This document shows, piece by piece, positions 1 to 7,931 of a DNA stretch of 34,344 bases. The notes under the pieces are model-generated. The model searched no databases and was not told the DNA's origin. It saw only the letters and a program-made list of their open reading frames with translations. Position numbers and translations under genes: made by a program. The DNA comes from an uncultured Actinomyces sp. (GTDB lineage: Bacteria > Actinomycetota > Actinomycetes > Actinomycetales > Actinomycetaceae), in the NCBI GenBank assembly GCA_938041695.1, contig CALISI010000025.1, positions 1 to 34,344 of the forward strand, given 5' to 3'. Positions within the stretch are counted from its first letter, which is position 1, and each line of letters opens with the position of its first letter.

Positions 1-2
1 AC

Positions 3-1538
3 TACATGGACCCCTACGCCTTCTGGATGCCCACCGAGGGCTCCCAGGCCGCGGGCCTCGAGGCTGCCTCGCGCGCGATCCGCTACGCGAAGAACCACGG
101 CGTCGTCAACATCGCCGCCGAAGGCAACTCGAACGACGACCACGACAACCCGACGATCGACAAGGACTCCCCGAACGACGTTGAGGGCGCGGCCGTCGAG
201 CGCAACGTGGCCGGCGGCATCGACGTGCCCGCCATGGTCAACGACTCGGTCCTGTCCGTTTCCGCCCTGAAGCTGCCCACCGGCACCGACCCGGCCACCG
301 CCAAGCTCGAGCGCGCCGGCTTCTCCAACTACGGCAAGAACTCGGTCGACGTGGCCGCCCCCGGCCAGCGCATCTGGTCGACCCTGCCGACCTGGAAGAA
401 GGACCCGCCGTTCGGCTACCTGTCCGGTACCTCGATGGCCTCCCCGCACGCCGCGGGCGTCGCCGCGCTGATCAAGCAGATCCATCCGGATTACACCGCC
501 GATCAGACGATCGACCTGCTCAAGAAGCAGGCCGCCTACACCTACGATCGCCTCGCCGTGCCGACCGACGGCAAGGAATACCGCGGCGCTGGCCTCGTCA
601 ACGCCCTGGCCGCCGTCCTCAAGGACCAGCCGCAGCCGGTCGTCGGCAACCTTGAGTACTCGCACGACGGTGCCACCGATTGGCGTCCGCTGGCCGACGC
701 CCGCGTGTCCGGCACGGTCTACGTGCGCACCACGGTCTCCGGCCCCGTGACTGCGGCGTCCCTCCAGGTCGCCGACAAGGAGCCCGTGACCGGCACCGGC
801 ACCGGCGCCTTCACGGGTAACGAGGTCACGCTCGTGGCCGGCCCCTACGTTGCCACCGACCTGGTCGGCGACGGCCCGCACGTCGACGTCACTGTTTCCG
901 CTGAGGGTCGCAACAAGGACTCGCGCGCCGATGACGACGTCAAGGACACGATCCACTTCCACGTGGACGAGTCCCTGCACGACGGCGGTGCCTGGGTCAA
1001 CAGCGCCGACGGCTGGAAGTACTGCTACACCGACGGCTACTGCGCCCGCAGCAAGTACGTCACCATCGACGGCGACACCTACTACTTCAACGGCGACGCC
1101 GTGATGGCGACCGGCTGGGTCACCTTCGACGGCGCGTGGCACTGGATGACCCCGTCCGGCCGCATGGCCAAGGGCTGGGCCAACGCGGGCGGCACCTGGT
1201 ACTACCTCGATCCCACGACCGGCGCCATGGCCACCGGCTGGGTTAACGACGGCGGCACCTGGTACTACCTGAATGCCTCCGGCGCGATGGCCACCGGCTG
1301 GGCCAACGTTGACGGCTCCTGGTACTACCTGAACGCTTCGGGCGCCATGGCGACCGGATGGACCGCCGTGAACGGTTCCTGGTACTACCTCACCGGCAGC
1401 GGCGCGATGGCGATCGGCTGGGTTAACGACGGCGGTACCTGGTACTACCTGAACGCCTCCGGACGCATGGTGACCGGCTGGGTTTCCATCGACGGTACGC
1501 GCTACCACTTCGCGCCCTCCGGCGCCTGGCTCGGCTGA
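3..1538 (+). CDS. Secreted subtilisin-family (S8) serine protease with C-terminal GW cell-wall-binding repeats, 5' partial
   Basis: The reading frame is open to the left edge, so the gene starts upstream; the numbering here counts from the ATG at 6. The catalytic serine motif GTSMASPHAAG is present with Ser at about residue 143, and the oxyanion-hole Asn lies in AAEGN near residue 40. The catalytic Asp and His must lie in the missing N-terminal part. Residues about 215-325 form a beta-rich linker domain with no recognised signature. Residues about 335-510 carry seven ~20-residue repeats of the type ATGWxxxxGxWYYLxxxG, which belong to the choline/glucan-binding (CW_binding_1) family and anchor proteins non-covalently to wall polymers. 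There is no LPXTG motif, so retention is probably through these repeats. The role is inferred to be extracellular proteolysis at the cell surface. The gene ends just before a hairpin. Confidence 0.9.
   Translation, partial: YMDPYAFWMPTEGSQAAGLEAASRAIRYAKNHGVVNIAAEGNSNDDHDNPTIDKDSPNDVEGAAVERNVAGGIDVPAMVNDSVLSVSALKLPTGTDPATAKLERAGFSNYGKNSVDVAAPGQRIWSTLPTWKKDPPFGYLSGTSMASPHAAGVAALIKQIHPDYTADQTIDLLKKQAAYTYDRLAVPTDGKEYRGAGLVNALAAVLKDQPQPVVGNLEYSHDGATDWRPLADARVSGTVYVRTTVSGPVTAASLQVADKEPVTGTGTGAFTGNEVTLVAGPYVATDLVGDGPHVDVTVSAEGRNKDSRADDDVKDTIHFHVDESLHDGGAWVNSADGWKYCYTDGYCARSKYVTIDGDTYYFNGDAVMATGWVTFDGAWHWMTPSGRMAKGWANAGGTWYYLDPTTGAMATGWVNDGGTWYYLNASGAMATGWANVDGSWYYLNASGAMATGWTAVNGSWYYLTGSGAMAIGWVNDGGTWYYLNASGRMVTGWVSIDGTRYHFAPSGAWLG
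1118..1530 (+). repeat. In-gene 60-bp tandem repeats encoding GW wall-binding modules
   Basis: Seven units with a period close to 60 bp encode the motif TGWxxxxGxWYYL. The inner units (about 1235-1475) are nearly identical at DNA level, for example repeated TGGTACTACCTGAA. Such arrays are prone to slippage, so the repeat number may vary between strains. Confidence 0.85.
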
Positions 1539-1545
1539 GACAGAA

Positions 1546-1586
1546 GGGGACGAGGCCGGGGCTGGGACGCTCCGACCTCGATCCCC
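1546..1586. terminator. Hairpin just after the subtilase stop, candidate terminator
   Basis: An imperfect inverted repeat starts 8 bases after the stop. GGGGA-CGAGG-C-CGG pairs with CCG-A-CCTCG-A-TCCCC, with one mismatch and one bulge. No clear U-tract follows. It contains the 12-mer ACGAGGCCGGGG that recurs in other intergenic hairpins of this window. Confidence 0.45.
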
Positions 1587-1601
1587 GCGCTGGGTGCAAA
1601 G

Positions 1602-1681
1602 GACGCCGAGCGCACCGGACGCAGAGCGTGCCTGATGCAGAGCGCACTTGATGCCGAGCGCACCTGAGGCGCAGCGCAACC
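1602..1681. repeat. Five tandem 16-bp repeats
   Basis: Five consecutive units of exactly 16 bp fit the pattern GAYGCMGAGCGCACCT with 2-5 changes each, beginning at 1602, 1618, 1634, 1650 and 1666. The array lies between the subtilase hairpin and the perfect hairpin at 1692. It is non-coding as far as can be seen; 16 is not a multiple of three. Confidence 0.8.
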
Positions 1682-1691
1682 GAATACACAA

Positions 1692-1726
1692 GGGGCGGGT
1701 CCGAACGTTATGTTCGGACCCGCCCC
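1692..1726. terminator. Perfect 15-bp stem hairpin, bidirectional terminator candidate
   Basis: The arm at 1692-1706 (GGGGCGGGTCCGAAC) is perfectly complementary to 1712-1726, with a 5-base loop. It sits between the convergent subtilase gene (+) and flavoprotein gene (-). CCTTCTCTC follows on the + strand and CTTGTG on the - strand, so U-tracts are weak on both sides. Confidence 0.75.
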
Positions 1727-1793
1727 GCCTTCTCTCACAGGTCCCGGGAGAGATCCGGGCGCGCCCCAACGATGCCCCGGGGCGCGATGGGGG

Positions 1794-3191
1794 TTACCCC
1801 AAGGAGTCGAAGAGGACCTGCAGGCCCTCGCCCATGGTCGGGTGCGCGATCGGCAGGAAGCGCAGCTGTTCGTAGGTCAGGCCGCCGGCCATGGCGACGT
1901 GCACGGCCGTGATGACCTCGGAGACGTTCGGGCCGATCAGCGTCGCGCCCAGGATCTGGTGCGTGTTCGCGTCCACGACGGCCTTCCAGAAGCCCTCGCC
2001 CGCGTAGCGCATCGTCTTGGCGCGCGGAATCGCGGCCGTGGGAACCTTGGCGATACGCACGTCGAGGCCGGCCTCGCGCGCCTCGCCCTCGGACAGGCCG
2101 ATGCGGGCCAGCTCGGGGGTGGCAAAAACGGCGTAGGGGATCGTGCGGCCCTTCGTGGTGGTCGTCGGATCGTCCAGGGATGCGCCGGTCAACTGCGCGC
2201 GGATGATGCGGAAGTCCGACCAGGACGCGTGCGTGAACATGGGGGTGCCCGCGCAGTCGCCGGCCGCCCACACGCCCTCAGCAGAGGTGCGCAGGTGCTC
2301 ATCGACCGCCACGAAACCGTGATCGGTCAGCTCAACCCCGGCCTCGTCCAGGCCGATGCCGTCCGTGTTGGGCACGCGACCCACGGCCACCAGGACCGCC
2401 TCGGCGGAGACCATCGAGCCGTCGGAAAGCGTCAGGGTCGTCGTGTTGCCCTCGCGCGAGGCGGACTCGGCGCGGCCGGGAACGATGCGCACCCCGGCGG
2501 ACGTGAGGCCAGCCTCGACGACGCGGGCGGCGTCCTCGTCCTCGCGCGGCAGCACGTGATCACCCGAGGAGATGAGCGTGACGTCCACGCCGAACGTCGC
2601 CATCATCGACGCGAACTCCACGCCGATGTAGCTGGCGCCGATGATCGCCAGGGAGGAGGGCAGCTCCTCAAGGCGCAGGATCTCCTCGTTCGTCCACGCG
2701 CCAGACTCCCACAGGCCGGGGATCGCGGGACGCGCCGGACGCGAACCCAGGTTGATGAGGACGCGCTCGCCGCGGATCGTGCGCTCGCCGCTGTCCTGAA
2801 GCGCAATGGTCACCGTGCGCTCGCCCGTGAAGCGGGCCTCGCCGCGGATGAAGTCCAGGCCGGGGGCCGCGAACATCTTCTCGTGCGCGCCGACCATGGC
2901 ACCGACGATGCTTTCCTTGTGGGCGCGCAAGAGACCCAGGTCCACGCGTGCGCCCTCGGTGCCGGCCACGCCGAACGCCTCGTCCGAGTGCGCATCGCTC
3001 AGGCGACGAGCCGAGTTGACCAGCGACTTCGTGGGGATGCAGGCGACGTTAATGCAGGTGCCGCCGACGAACTGGCGCTCCACCATGGCGACCTTCCAGC
3101 CCGCCTTCGCGCGCTCCATCGCGAGGGACTTTCCGGCCTTGCCGCCGCCGACAACCAGCAGGTCGACGGTCTCGATTGCGTTTGTGGACAT
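1794..3191 (-). CDS. RclA/hypothiocyanous-acid-reductase-type FAD-dependent disulfide oxidoreductase
   Basis: This is a 465-residue class I pyridine-nucleotide disulfide oxidoreductase. The N-terminal FAD fold has GGGKAG at residues 15-20. The redox-active pair is in GGTCINVACIPTK (Cys46, Cys51), and the C-terminal base is in HPTMGE (His450). A second dinucleotide-binding fold (IIGASYIGVEFA) lies mid-protein. The N-terminal GKAGKSLA...KAGWKVAMVE and the CIPTK ending are typical of RclA, the reactive-chlorine/copper-responsive flavoprotein of E. coli, and of the streptococcal hypothiocyanous acid reductase. Lipoamide dehydrogenases and MerA usually have CxPSK, and the C-terminal Cys pair of MerA is absent. 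The start at 3191 is chosen because AAGGAG lies 5-6 bases upstream; a further in-frame start at 3227 lacks this. It is a single-gene unit. Lipoamide dehydrogenase or mycothione reductase function is less likely. Confidence 0.8.
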   Translation of the reverse strand: MSTNAIETVDLLVVGGGKAGKSLAMERAKAGWKVAMVERQFVGGTCINVACIPTKSLVNSARRLSDAHSDEAFGVAGTEGARVDLGLLRAHKESIVGAMVGAHEKMFAAPGLDFIRGEARFTGERTVTIALQDSGERTIRGERVLINLGSRPARPAIPGLWESGAWTNEEILRLEELPSSLAIIGASYIGVEFASMMATFGVDVTLISSGDHVLPREDEDAARVVEAGLTSAGVRIVPGRAESASREGNTTTLTLSDGSMVSAEAVLVAVGRVPNTDGIGLDEAGVELTDHGFVAVDEHLRTSAEGVWAAGDCAGTPMFTHASWSDFRIIRAQLTGASLDDPTTTTKGRTIPYAVFATPELARIGLSEGEAREAGLDVRIAKVPTAAIPRAKTMRYAGEGFWKAVVDANTHQILGATLIGPNVSEVITAVHVAMAGGLTYEQLRFLPIAHPTMGEGLQVLFDSLG

Positions 3192-3299
3192 GTTTCTCCT
3201 TGGGTAGAACAGGCTCGCCTTCCTCAACGCGGTGCGCCCGGATCTATTCCATCGAGCGGAAATGTCCAGCAGGTGGTCACAGCAGGGGTGTCTTTTTTC

Positions 3300-3331
3300 A
3301 CGCTCATTTGGCTGTATGACGCTCGTTTGGC
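3300..3331. repeat. 19-bp-spaced direct repeat upstream of the flavoprotein gene and the antitoxin gene
   Basis: ACGCTCATTTGGC (3300-3312) is repeated as ACGCTCGTTTGGC (3319-3331), with one change and a 19-bp period. The pair lies in the divergent interval between the flavoprotein gene and the Phd-like gene. It could be a pair of regulator half-sites; no regulator is identified. Confidence 0.4.
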
Positions 3332-3407
3332 GGGTGTAAGGGATCGAAGGGTCACATAGTGATCGTGCCGTTGGTTCAAACCCCCTTCGGCATGCTTAGA
3401 TAAGGGT

Positions 3408-3662
3408 ATGAGGGCTCTAGAAATTGGTGATTTCAAAGAGGATGTGGGGGCCGCTTTGGCGCGAGCCTCATCCGGCGAAGTCGTCACGCTCACAGAGGAA
3501 GGCCAGCCCGTTGCCGAGCTGGGTCCCGTGCGCATGTCGACCTACGCGCAGTTGCGCGAACTGGGCCTCGAGCGCCCCGCTATGGCGGACCTTGACGCCT
3601 ACCAGATGCCGTCCAAGAACCTGCCCGACGGGCGGGGAGTCGTCGGCAAACTCGACGAGTAG
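3408..3662 (+). CDS. Orphan Phd/YefM-family antitoxin-like protein
   Basis: This is an 84-residue protein. The N-terminal part (MRALEIGDFKEDVGAALARASSGEVVTLTEEGQPVAELGPV, residues 1-41) has the layout of the Phd/YefM DNA-binding fold: a beta strand, a helix ending in a Gly, then a beta hairpin with G-x-P-V-A-x-L. The C-terminal part (residues 45-84) is short and Pro/Gly rich and would be the toxin-binding tail in a complete module. No toxin gene follows: 28 bases downstream the convergent hrpB ends. It may therefore be an orphan antitoxin or an autonomous regulator. No Shine-Dalgarno sequence lies at a usual distance. TGCTTAGAT ends 6 bases before the ATG, which is compatible with a leaderless transcript. 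Confidence 0.65.
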   Translation: MRALEIGDFKEDVGAALARASSGEVVTLTEEGQPVAELGPVRMSTYAQLRELGLERPAMADLDAYQMPSKNLPDGRGVVGKLDE

Positions 3663-3690
3663 ACGCCCGGTGCGGGGGAGTGCGAGCACG

Positions 3691-6294
3691 CTACCCCCGG
3701 CGCTTGGCGCGGTTCGTGGGCTCCGCGTGCAGCGGGTCCTCGGGCCACGGGTGCTTCGGGTAGCGCCCGCGTAGTTGCGCGCGCACGTCCCGATACGGCC
3801 CCGCCCAAAACGACGTCAGGTCAGAGGTGACCGCCGCGGGGCGCCCCGCCGGATCCGTCAGATGCAGCACCAGGGGAACGCGCCCGTCCACCAGTCGGGG
3901 CGTGTCCGTCCACCCGAAGGCCTGCTGGACGCGCAGCGTGAGCACTGGATGCGCGCCGGCCCAGTCGATGGGTCGGGTGCCGCCCGACGGGATCGGCATC
4001 TTCTCCGGCGCCAGCTCATCCAAGCGCGCGGCATCCGGCCACGGCAGCATCGAGCGCAGCGCGTCGAGCATCGCCACCTTGGATAGGGATCCGCCGTTCG
4101 CGAGGCGCTTCGCCCAGGGGAGGAGCCACTGATCCGCGGTGCTTGCGAGGGCCTCATCCGACACGTCGGGCCAGGGATCGCCCAGCACCTCGTGGAGGAC
4201 GCGCATGCGTTCGCGCAGGGACGATGCCTCCTTACCCCAGCCCAGATCCCCCAGACCGTGGGCGGCCAGGTGCTCGGCTACCAGCGCGGTCGCCTCCTCC
4301 TCGCTCAGGGCCGAGGCCGGGGCGGCCTTCAGGGGGATCGCCCCCAGGGCGCGCGTACGGGTGGCGTTCAGAGCGCCCTTATCAATCGACGCCTGTGTGC
4401 GGGTCGTCAGGAGCTTCTCGCCCGCGGCCAGGGCGTCCTCCTCCGCCAGGGGAACAGCCGCGAGAATGCGTGCGTGGCGCGAGGCCGGAGCCCGGTCAAT
4501 CGACGCCACGGCTAGCCACTCCTGACCCTCCAGAGGAGAGCCCTGCGGTAGCTCGGCACCCACGCCGCCCGCCAAAATGTAAGCCATCGACCCCGGGCGG
4601 CGACGCGCAATCCACTCCGGATACGCCAGCGCGCACGTCAGCGCCAACTCATCCTCGCGGGTACGCCCGTCCGCATCCTGGCGCGCTGGCACAGGGGTGA
4701 GCGCGTCTTGTGAGGAAGACGAGGAGGGCAGGCGGCGCGCCAGGCGCTCCAGGCGCGCCTGCGTCTCCTTCACCCGAGCCCCCTGCGCGTGCACGCCTCC
4801 CGCGCCGCTGGCGCCACCGCGGCCCAGCCGACGCTCCCACGCACCCAGGTCAGCCCCCGGAACACGCACATCCTCCGACAGGAGGGCCACGAAACGCGCC
4901 GCCTTCGACGTCCCCAGGACCGCGCTCGACGCCAGGAGGGCCCTGCCCAAGGGCGGGTCCAACGGCAGCGACGCCAGCGTGCGGCCCAGAGCGGTGGCGG
5001 CGCCGGCCTCGTCGATGGCACCCAGGGAGGACAAACGCTGCCCGGCGGCCTCCCACGTGCCCGCGGGTGGAGCGTCGAGCAGGGCCAGTTCCTCCACCGG
5101 CGTGCCCCACGCCGCCACCTGCAGGCGCGCATCCGTCAGGTCCTGCGTGGCGATACCGGGCGCGGACTGCGCGGGCCTGCGCGCCACGTCCACCGCATCC
5201 ATGACGCGCACGGCGACGCCGGGGCCGCTGCGCGCGGCGCGACCCGCGCGCTGCTCGAGGCGCGCGAGCGCGGCCGGAACCGTCACGAGAGATGAGAGGG
5301 AACGCCCCGCGTCGAAGCGCGGCTCGCGCGCGAGCCCGGCGTCCACGACGACGGACACGCCCGGGACCGTCAGAGACGACTCCGCAATCGACGTGGAGAG
5401 GATGACGCGGCGGCCGGAAGCGGGGGAGAGTGCACGGTCCTGCTCGGCGGCGCTGAGCTGTCCGTGCAGCGTCAGGACCGGGACATCGCCCAGGTGCAGG
5501 TTGCTGCGCACGGTCTCGATCTCGCCCACGCCCGGCAAGAACACCAGAACCGAGCCCTCGGTGGCGGCGACCGTCTCCTCGACCGTGCGCGCCACGTGCG
5601 CCAGGTACTCGCGGCGCACGCCCACGCGCTCGTTCCCGATCGCGCCCACGGCCTCGACGCCGCGCGGCGGGGGAGCGTAGCGTAGCTCCAGCGGAAAAAA
5701 ATCCCCCGGAATATCGACGAGCGCGGGCTCCTCTCCCGTCGAGGAGCGCAGGAAATCCAGCGTGCGCGAGGCCTCGAGCGTGGCCGACGTGAGGGCCACG
5801 AACAGGTCGTCGCGCAGCGCCGAGCGGGCATCCAGTGCGAACGCCAGAGCCAGGTCCGTATCCAGGTCGCGCTCGTGGAACTCATCCACGATCAGCGCCG
5901 ACACCCCGGGCAGCTCCGGATCGCGCTGCAGGCGGCGCAGCGCCACGCCCGGCGTCACCATCTCCACGCGCGTACGCTCGCTGACCCGCGAATCCCCGCG
6001 CACCGAATAACCGACCTGCCCGCCGACCTCCTCGCCGAGCAGACGCGCGATCCGGCGGGCCGCCGCCCGCGCGGCCACCCTGCGCGGCTGGGTGACGAGC
6101 ACGCGCCCGGCCGATGCGTCGTACTGGGCCAATGCCACCGCCACCGCGGGCGGCAGTAGCGTCGTCTTACCCGTGCCCGGAGGCGCCGTGATGACCGCGC
6201 AGCCACCCGGCCGGGTTGCCGCCGCGATATCGCCCAGGGCACGCGTGACCGGCAGCTGCGGCGGGTGCGAAACGAGTTCTTCGAGGGTGGGCAT
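3691..6294 (-). CDS. hrpB: ATP-dependent RNA helicase HrpB
   Basis: This is an 867-residue DEAH-box helicase; E. coli HrpB has about 810. Motifs in order are Walker A APPGTGKTT (residues about 37-45), Ia TQPRRVAARAAA, II DEFHERD (137-143), III TSATLE, and VI QRAGRAAR. The C-terminal signature YRDVRAQLRGRYPKHPWPEDP is diagnostic of HrpB rather than HrpA. A Ser/Gln-rich insert (LPSSSSSQDALTP) lies mid-protein and is probably a flexible linker. The start at 6294 (MPTLEELVSHPP) is preferred because it matches family N-termini. An in-frame ATG 12 codons upstream (6330) is possible, and neither has a clear ribosome-binding site. The gene is transcribed alone, divergently from phoH. Its cellular substrate is not established in the family. 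Confidence 0.92.
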   Translation of the reverse strand: MPTLEELVSHPPQLPVTRALGDIAAATRPGGCAVITAPPGTGKTTLLPPAVAVALAQYDASAGRVLVTQPRRVAARAAARRIARLLGEEVGGQVGYSVRGDSRVSERTRVEMVTPGVALRRLQRDPELPGVSALIVDEFHERDLDTDLALAFALDARSALRDDLFVALTSATLEASRTLDFLRSSTGEEPALVDIPGDFFPLELRYAPPPRGVEAVGAIGNERVGVRREYLAHVARTVEETVAATEGSVLVFLPGVGEIETVRSNLHLGDVPVLTLHGQLSAAEQDRALSPASGRRVILSTSIAESSLTVPGVSVVVDAGLAREPRFDAGRSLSSLVTVPAALARLEQRAGRAARSGPGVAVRVMDAVDVARRPAQSAPGIATQDLTDARLQVAAWGTPVEELALLDAPPAGTWEAAGQRLSSLGAIDEAGAATALGRTLASLPLDPPLGRALLASSAVLGTSKAARFVALLSEDVRVPGADLGAWERRLGRGGASGAGGVHAQGARVKETQARLERLARRLPSSSSSQDALTPVPARQDADGRTREDELALTCALAYPEWIARRRPGSMAYILAGGVGAELPQGSPLEGQEWLAVASIDRAPASRHARILAAVPLAEEDALAAGEKLLTTRTQASIDKGALNATRTRALGAIPLKAAPASALSEEEATALVAEHLAAHGLGDLGWGKEASSLRERMRVLHEVLGDPWPDVSDEALASTADQWLLPWAKRLANGGSLSKVAMLDALRSMLPWPDAARLDELAPEKMPIPSGGTRPIDWAGAHPVLTLRVQQAFGWTDTPRLVDGRVPLVLHLTDPAGRPAAVTSDLTSFWAGPYRDVRAQLRGRYPKHPWPEDPLHAEPTNRAKRRG

Positions 6295-6417
6295 GGCTTC
6301 ATTGTGCGTGTTCCCAGGGCATCCATGCATCCGGGAACCATTCGCCGCGCCGCTCTGATGCGTCCGGGGTCACTGCGTGAGAGGGCAACGTGAAGCCTGT
6401 GGAGGGGCGCTGCAGCG

Positions 6418-6432
6418 TAGAATGGAAGCAGT
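6418..6432 (+). promoter_or_regulatory. -10 element of the phoH operon, near-leaderless
   Basis: TAGAAT at 6418-6423 lies only 9 bases before the phoH ATG. A good -10 this close to the start implies a very short or absent 5' leader. There is no convincing -35. Confidence 0.5.
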
Positions 6433-7485
6433 ATGACTACGGAGAACACAGCGCCGGCGCTCGCGGCGGCCACCCTCGCACACACCACGGGGCGCGTCAC
6501 CATCCCCGCAGACATGGACCCGATCGTGGTCCTCGGCGTCGCAGACCAGGTCCTGCGCGCCCTCGAACGCGGTTTCCCGCACGTCCGTTTCCTCGTCACC
6601 GGGCGCGAAATCTCCCTGGCTGGCACCCAGGCCGACATCGATGTGGCCGCGGGCCTCCTCGAAGAGCTCATCGGCATGGCCAGGCGCGGCACAGCCCTGG
6701 ACGCCGCCGCCGTCGAGCAGGCCATCGGGTTGCTCGGACGCCTGACCTCGGGCGAGGCCCCCACGGAGGAAATCCTCTCCGCGCGCGGGCGCTCGATCCG
6801 TCCCAAGACCCCCGGCCAGAAGGCCTACACGGACGCCATCGACCGCGCGACCGTCGTCTTCGGCATCGGCCCCGCGGGCACGGGCAAGACCTACTTGGCG
6901 ATGGCCCAGGCCGTTCGCCGCCTCCTCTCCGGCGAGGTGCGCCGCATCGTGCTGACCCGCCCGGCCGTCGAGGCGGGGGAGAACCTCGGCTTCCTGCCCG
7001 GCTCCCTCACCGACAAGATCGACCCCTACCTGCGCCCCCTCTACGACGCCCTCGGCGACATGCTCGACCCCGAGGCCCTGCCCAAGCTCATGGCCGCCGG
7101 CACCATCGAAGTCGCACCCCTGGCCTACATGCGCGGACGCACCCTCAACGATTCCTTCATCATCCTGGACGAGGCCCAAAACACCACGGTCGGACAGATG
7201 AAGATGTTCCTCACGCGCCTGGGTTTTGGCTCCAAGGTCGTCGTCACCGGCGACGCCTCGCAGGTCGACCTGCCGGGCAGCCAGACCTCGGGCCTGTCTG
7301 TCGTCGAAAACATCCTTGGCGACATCGACGACATCGAGTTCTGCCACCTGACCAGCGCCGACGTCGTGCGCCACGAGCTGGTCGGCGCAATCATTGATGC
7401 CTACCAGCGTTTCGACGACCGAAATGCCGCGCGTCGCGCACGCACGCGCAGTCACAACACCGCACGCAGGGAGTACACGTCATGA
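6433..7485 (+). CDS. PhoH-family ATPase (PhoL type)
   Basis: This 350-residue protein has an N-terminal KH-like region (residues about 20-90), then the PhoH ATPase with Walker A GPAGTGKTY (about 146-154) and Walker B ILDEAQNTT (Asp246). It is the first gene of a five-gene operon and overlaps ybeY by four bases (ATGA at 7482). PhoH-like proteins next to YbeY are the standard arrangement in Actinobacteria, and the pairing suggests an RNA-related role in ribosome maturation or rRNA processing. The biochemical activity of the family is incompletely defined: ATP binding is known, and helicase or RNase-linked activity has been proposed. The start fits the TAGAAT promoter just upstream. Confidence 0.92.
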   Translation: MTTENTAPALAAATLAHTTGRVTIPADMDPIVVLGVADQVLRALERGFPHVRFLVTGREISLAGTQADIDVAAGLLEELIGMARRGTALDAAAVEQAIGLLGRLTSGEAPTEEILSARGRSIRPKTPGQKAYTDAIDRATVVFGIGPAGTGKTYLAMAQAVRRLLSGEVRRIVLTRPAVEAGENLGFLPGSLTDKIDPYLRPLYDALGDMLDPEALPKLMAAGTIEVAPLAYMRGRTLNDSFIILDEAQNTTVGQMKMFLTRLGFGSKVVVTGDASQVDLPGSQTSGLSVVENILGDIDDIEFCHLTSADVVRHELVGAIIDAYQRFDDRNAARRARTRSHNTARREYTS

Positions 7486-7931
7486 CCGAGGTCATCAACG
7501 AGACCGACTACGAGATCAACGAAGCCGAGTTTTCCGCGCTGGCCGACTACGTGCTCGACCAGATGCACGTCAGCTCCGACGCGGAAGTCAACATCATCTT
7601 CATCGAGCCCGAGCTGATGGAGGACCTGCACGTGCGTTGGCTGGACCTGCCCGGCCCGACCGACGTCATGAGCTTCCCCATGGACGAACTGCGCCCCGGC
7701 ACGGCGGATCGCCCCACGCCTCCCGGCATGCTCGGCGACATCTGCATCTGCCCCACGGTCGCCGCGCGCCAGGCCGCCGAGTCCGGCCACAGCGCCGCCG
7801 AGGAGATGCTGCTCCTGGCCACGCACGGCATGCTGCACCTCCTGGGATACGATCACGCGACCGACGCGGAGCGCGAGGTAATGTTCGCGCTCCAGCGCAA
7901 GCTCCTGCTGACCTTCCTGGCCACCCGATGA
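7482..7931 (+). CDS. ybeY: Endoribonuclease/rRNA maturation factor YbeY
   Basis: This 149-residue protein is the usual length for the family. It carries the metal-binding motif HGMLHLLGYDH with His115, His119 and His125 as zinc ligands. The upstream conserved segment LDLPGPTDVMSFPMDE is also typical. YbeY is a single-strand endoribonuclease involved in 16S rRNA 3'-end maturation and 70S quality control. It is translationally coupled to both neighbours: the start overlaps the phoH stop and the stop overlaps the next start (ATGA at 7928). Confidence 0.96.
   Translation: MTEVINETDYEINEAEFSALADYVLDQMHVSSDAEVNIIFIEPELMEDLHVRWLDLPGPTDVMSFPMDELRPGTADRPTPPGMLGDICICPTVAARQAAESGHSAAEEMLLLATHGMLHLLGYDHATDAEREVMFALQRKLLLTFLATR

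Noticed and set aside
1692..1726. Hairpin as a mobile-element inverted repeat
   Set aside because: There is no transposase or target duplication; its position between convergent genes fits a terminator.
1794..3191. Mercuric reductase annotation
   Set aside because: No N-terminal metal-binding domain, no C-terminal Cys pair, no mer genes nearby; the active-site region fits RclA better.
1710..3359. Long + strand open frame opposite the flavoprotein gene
   Set aside because: It is the antisense shadow of a strong conserved gene in GC-rich DNA, with a low-complexity Arg/Gly/Ala composition and no ribosome-binding site.
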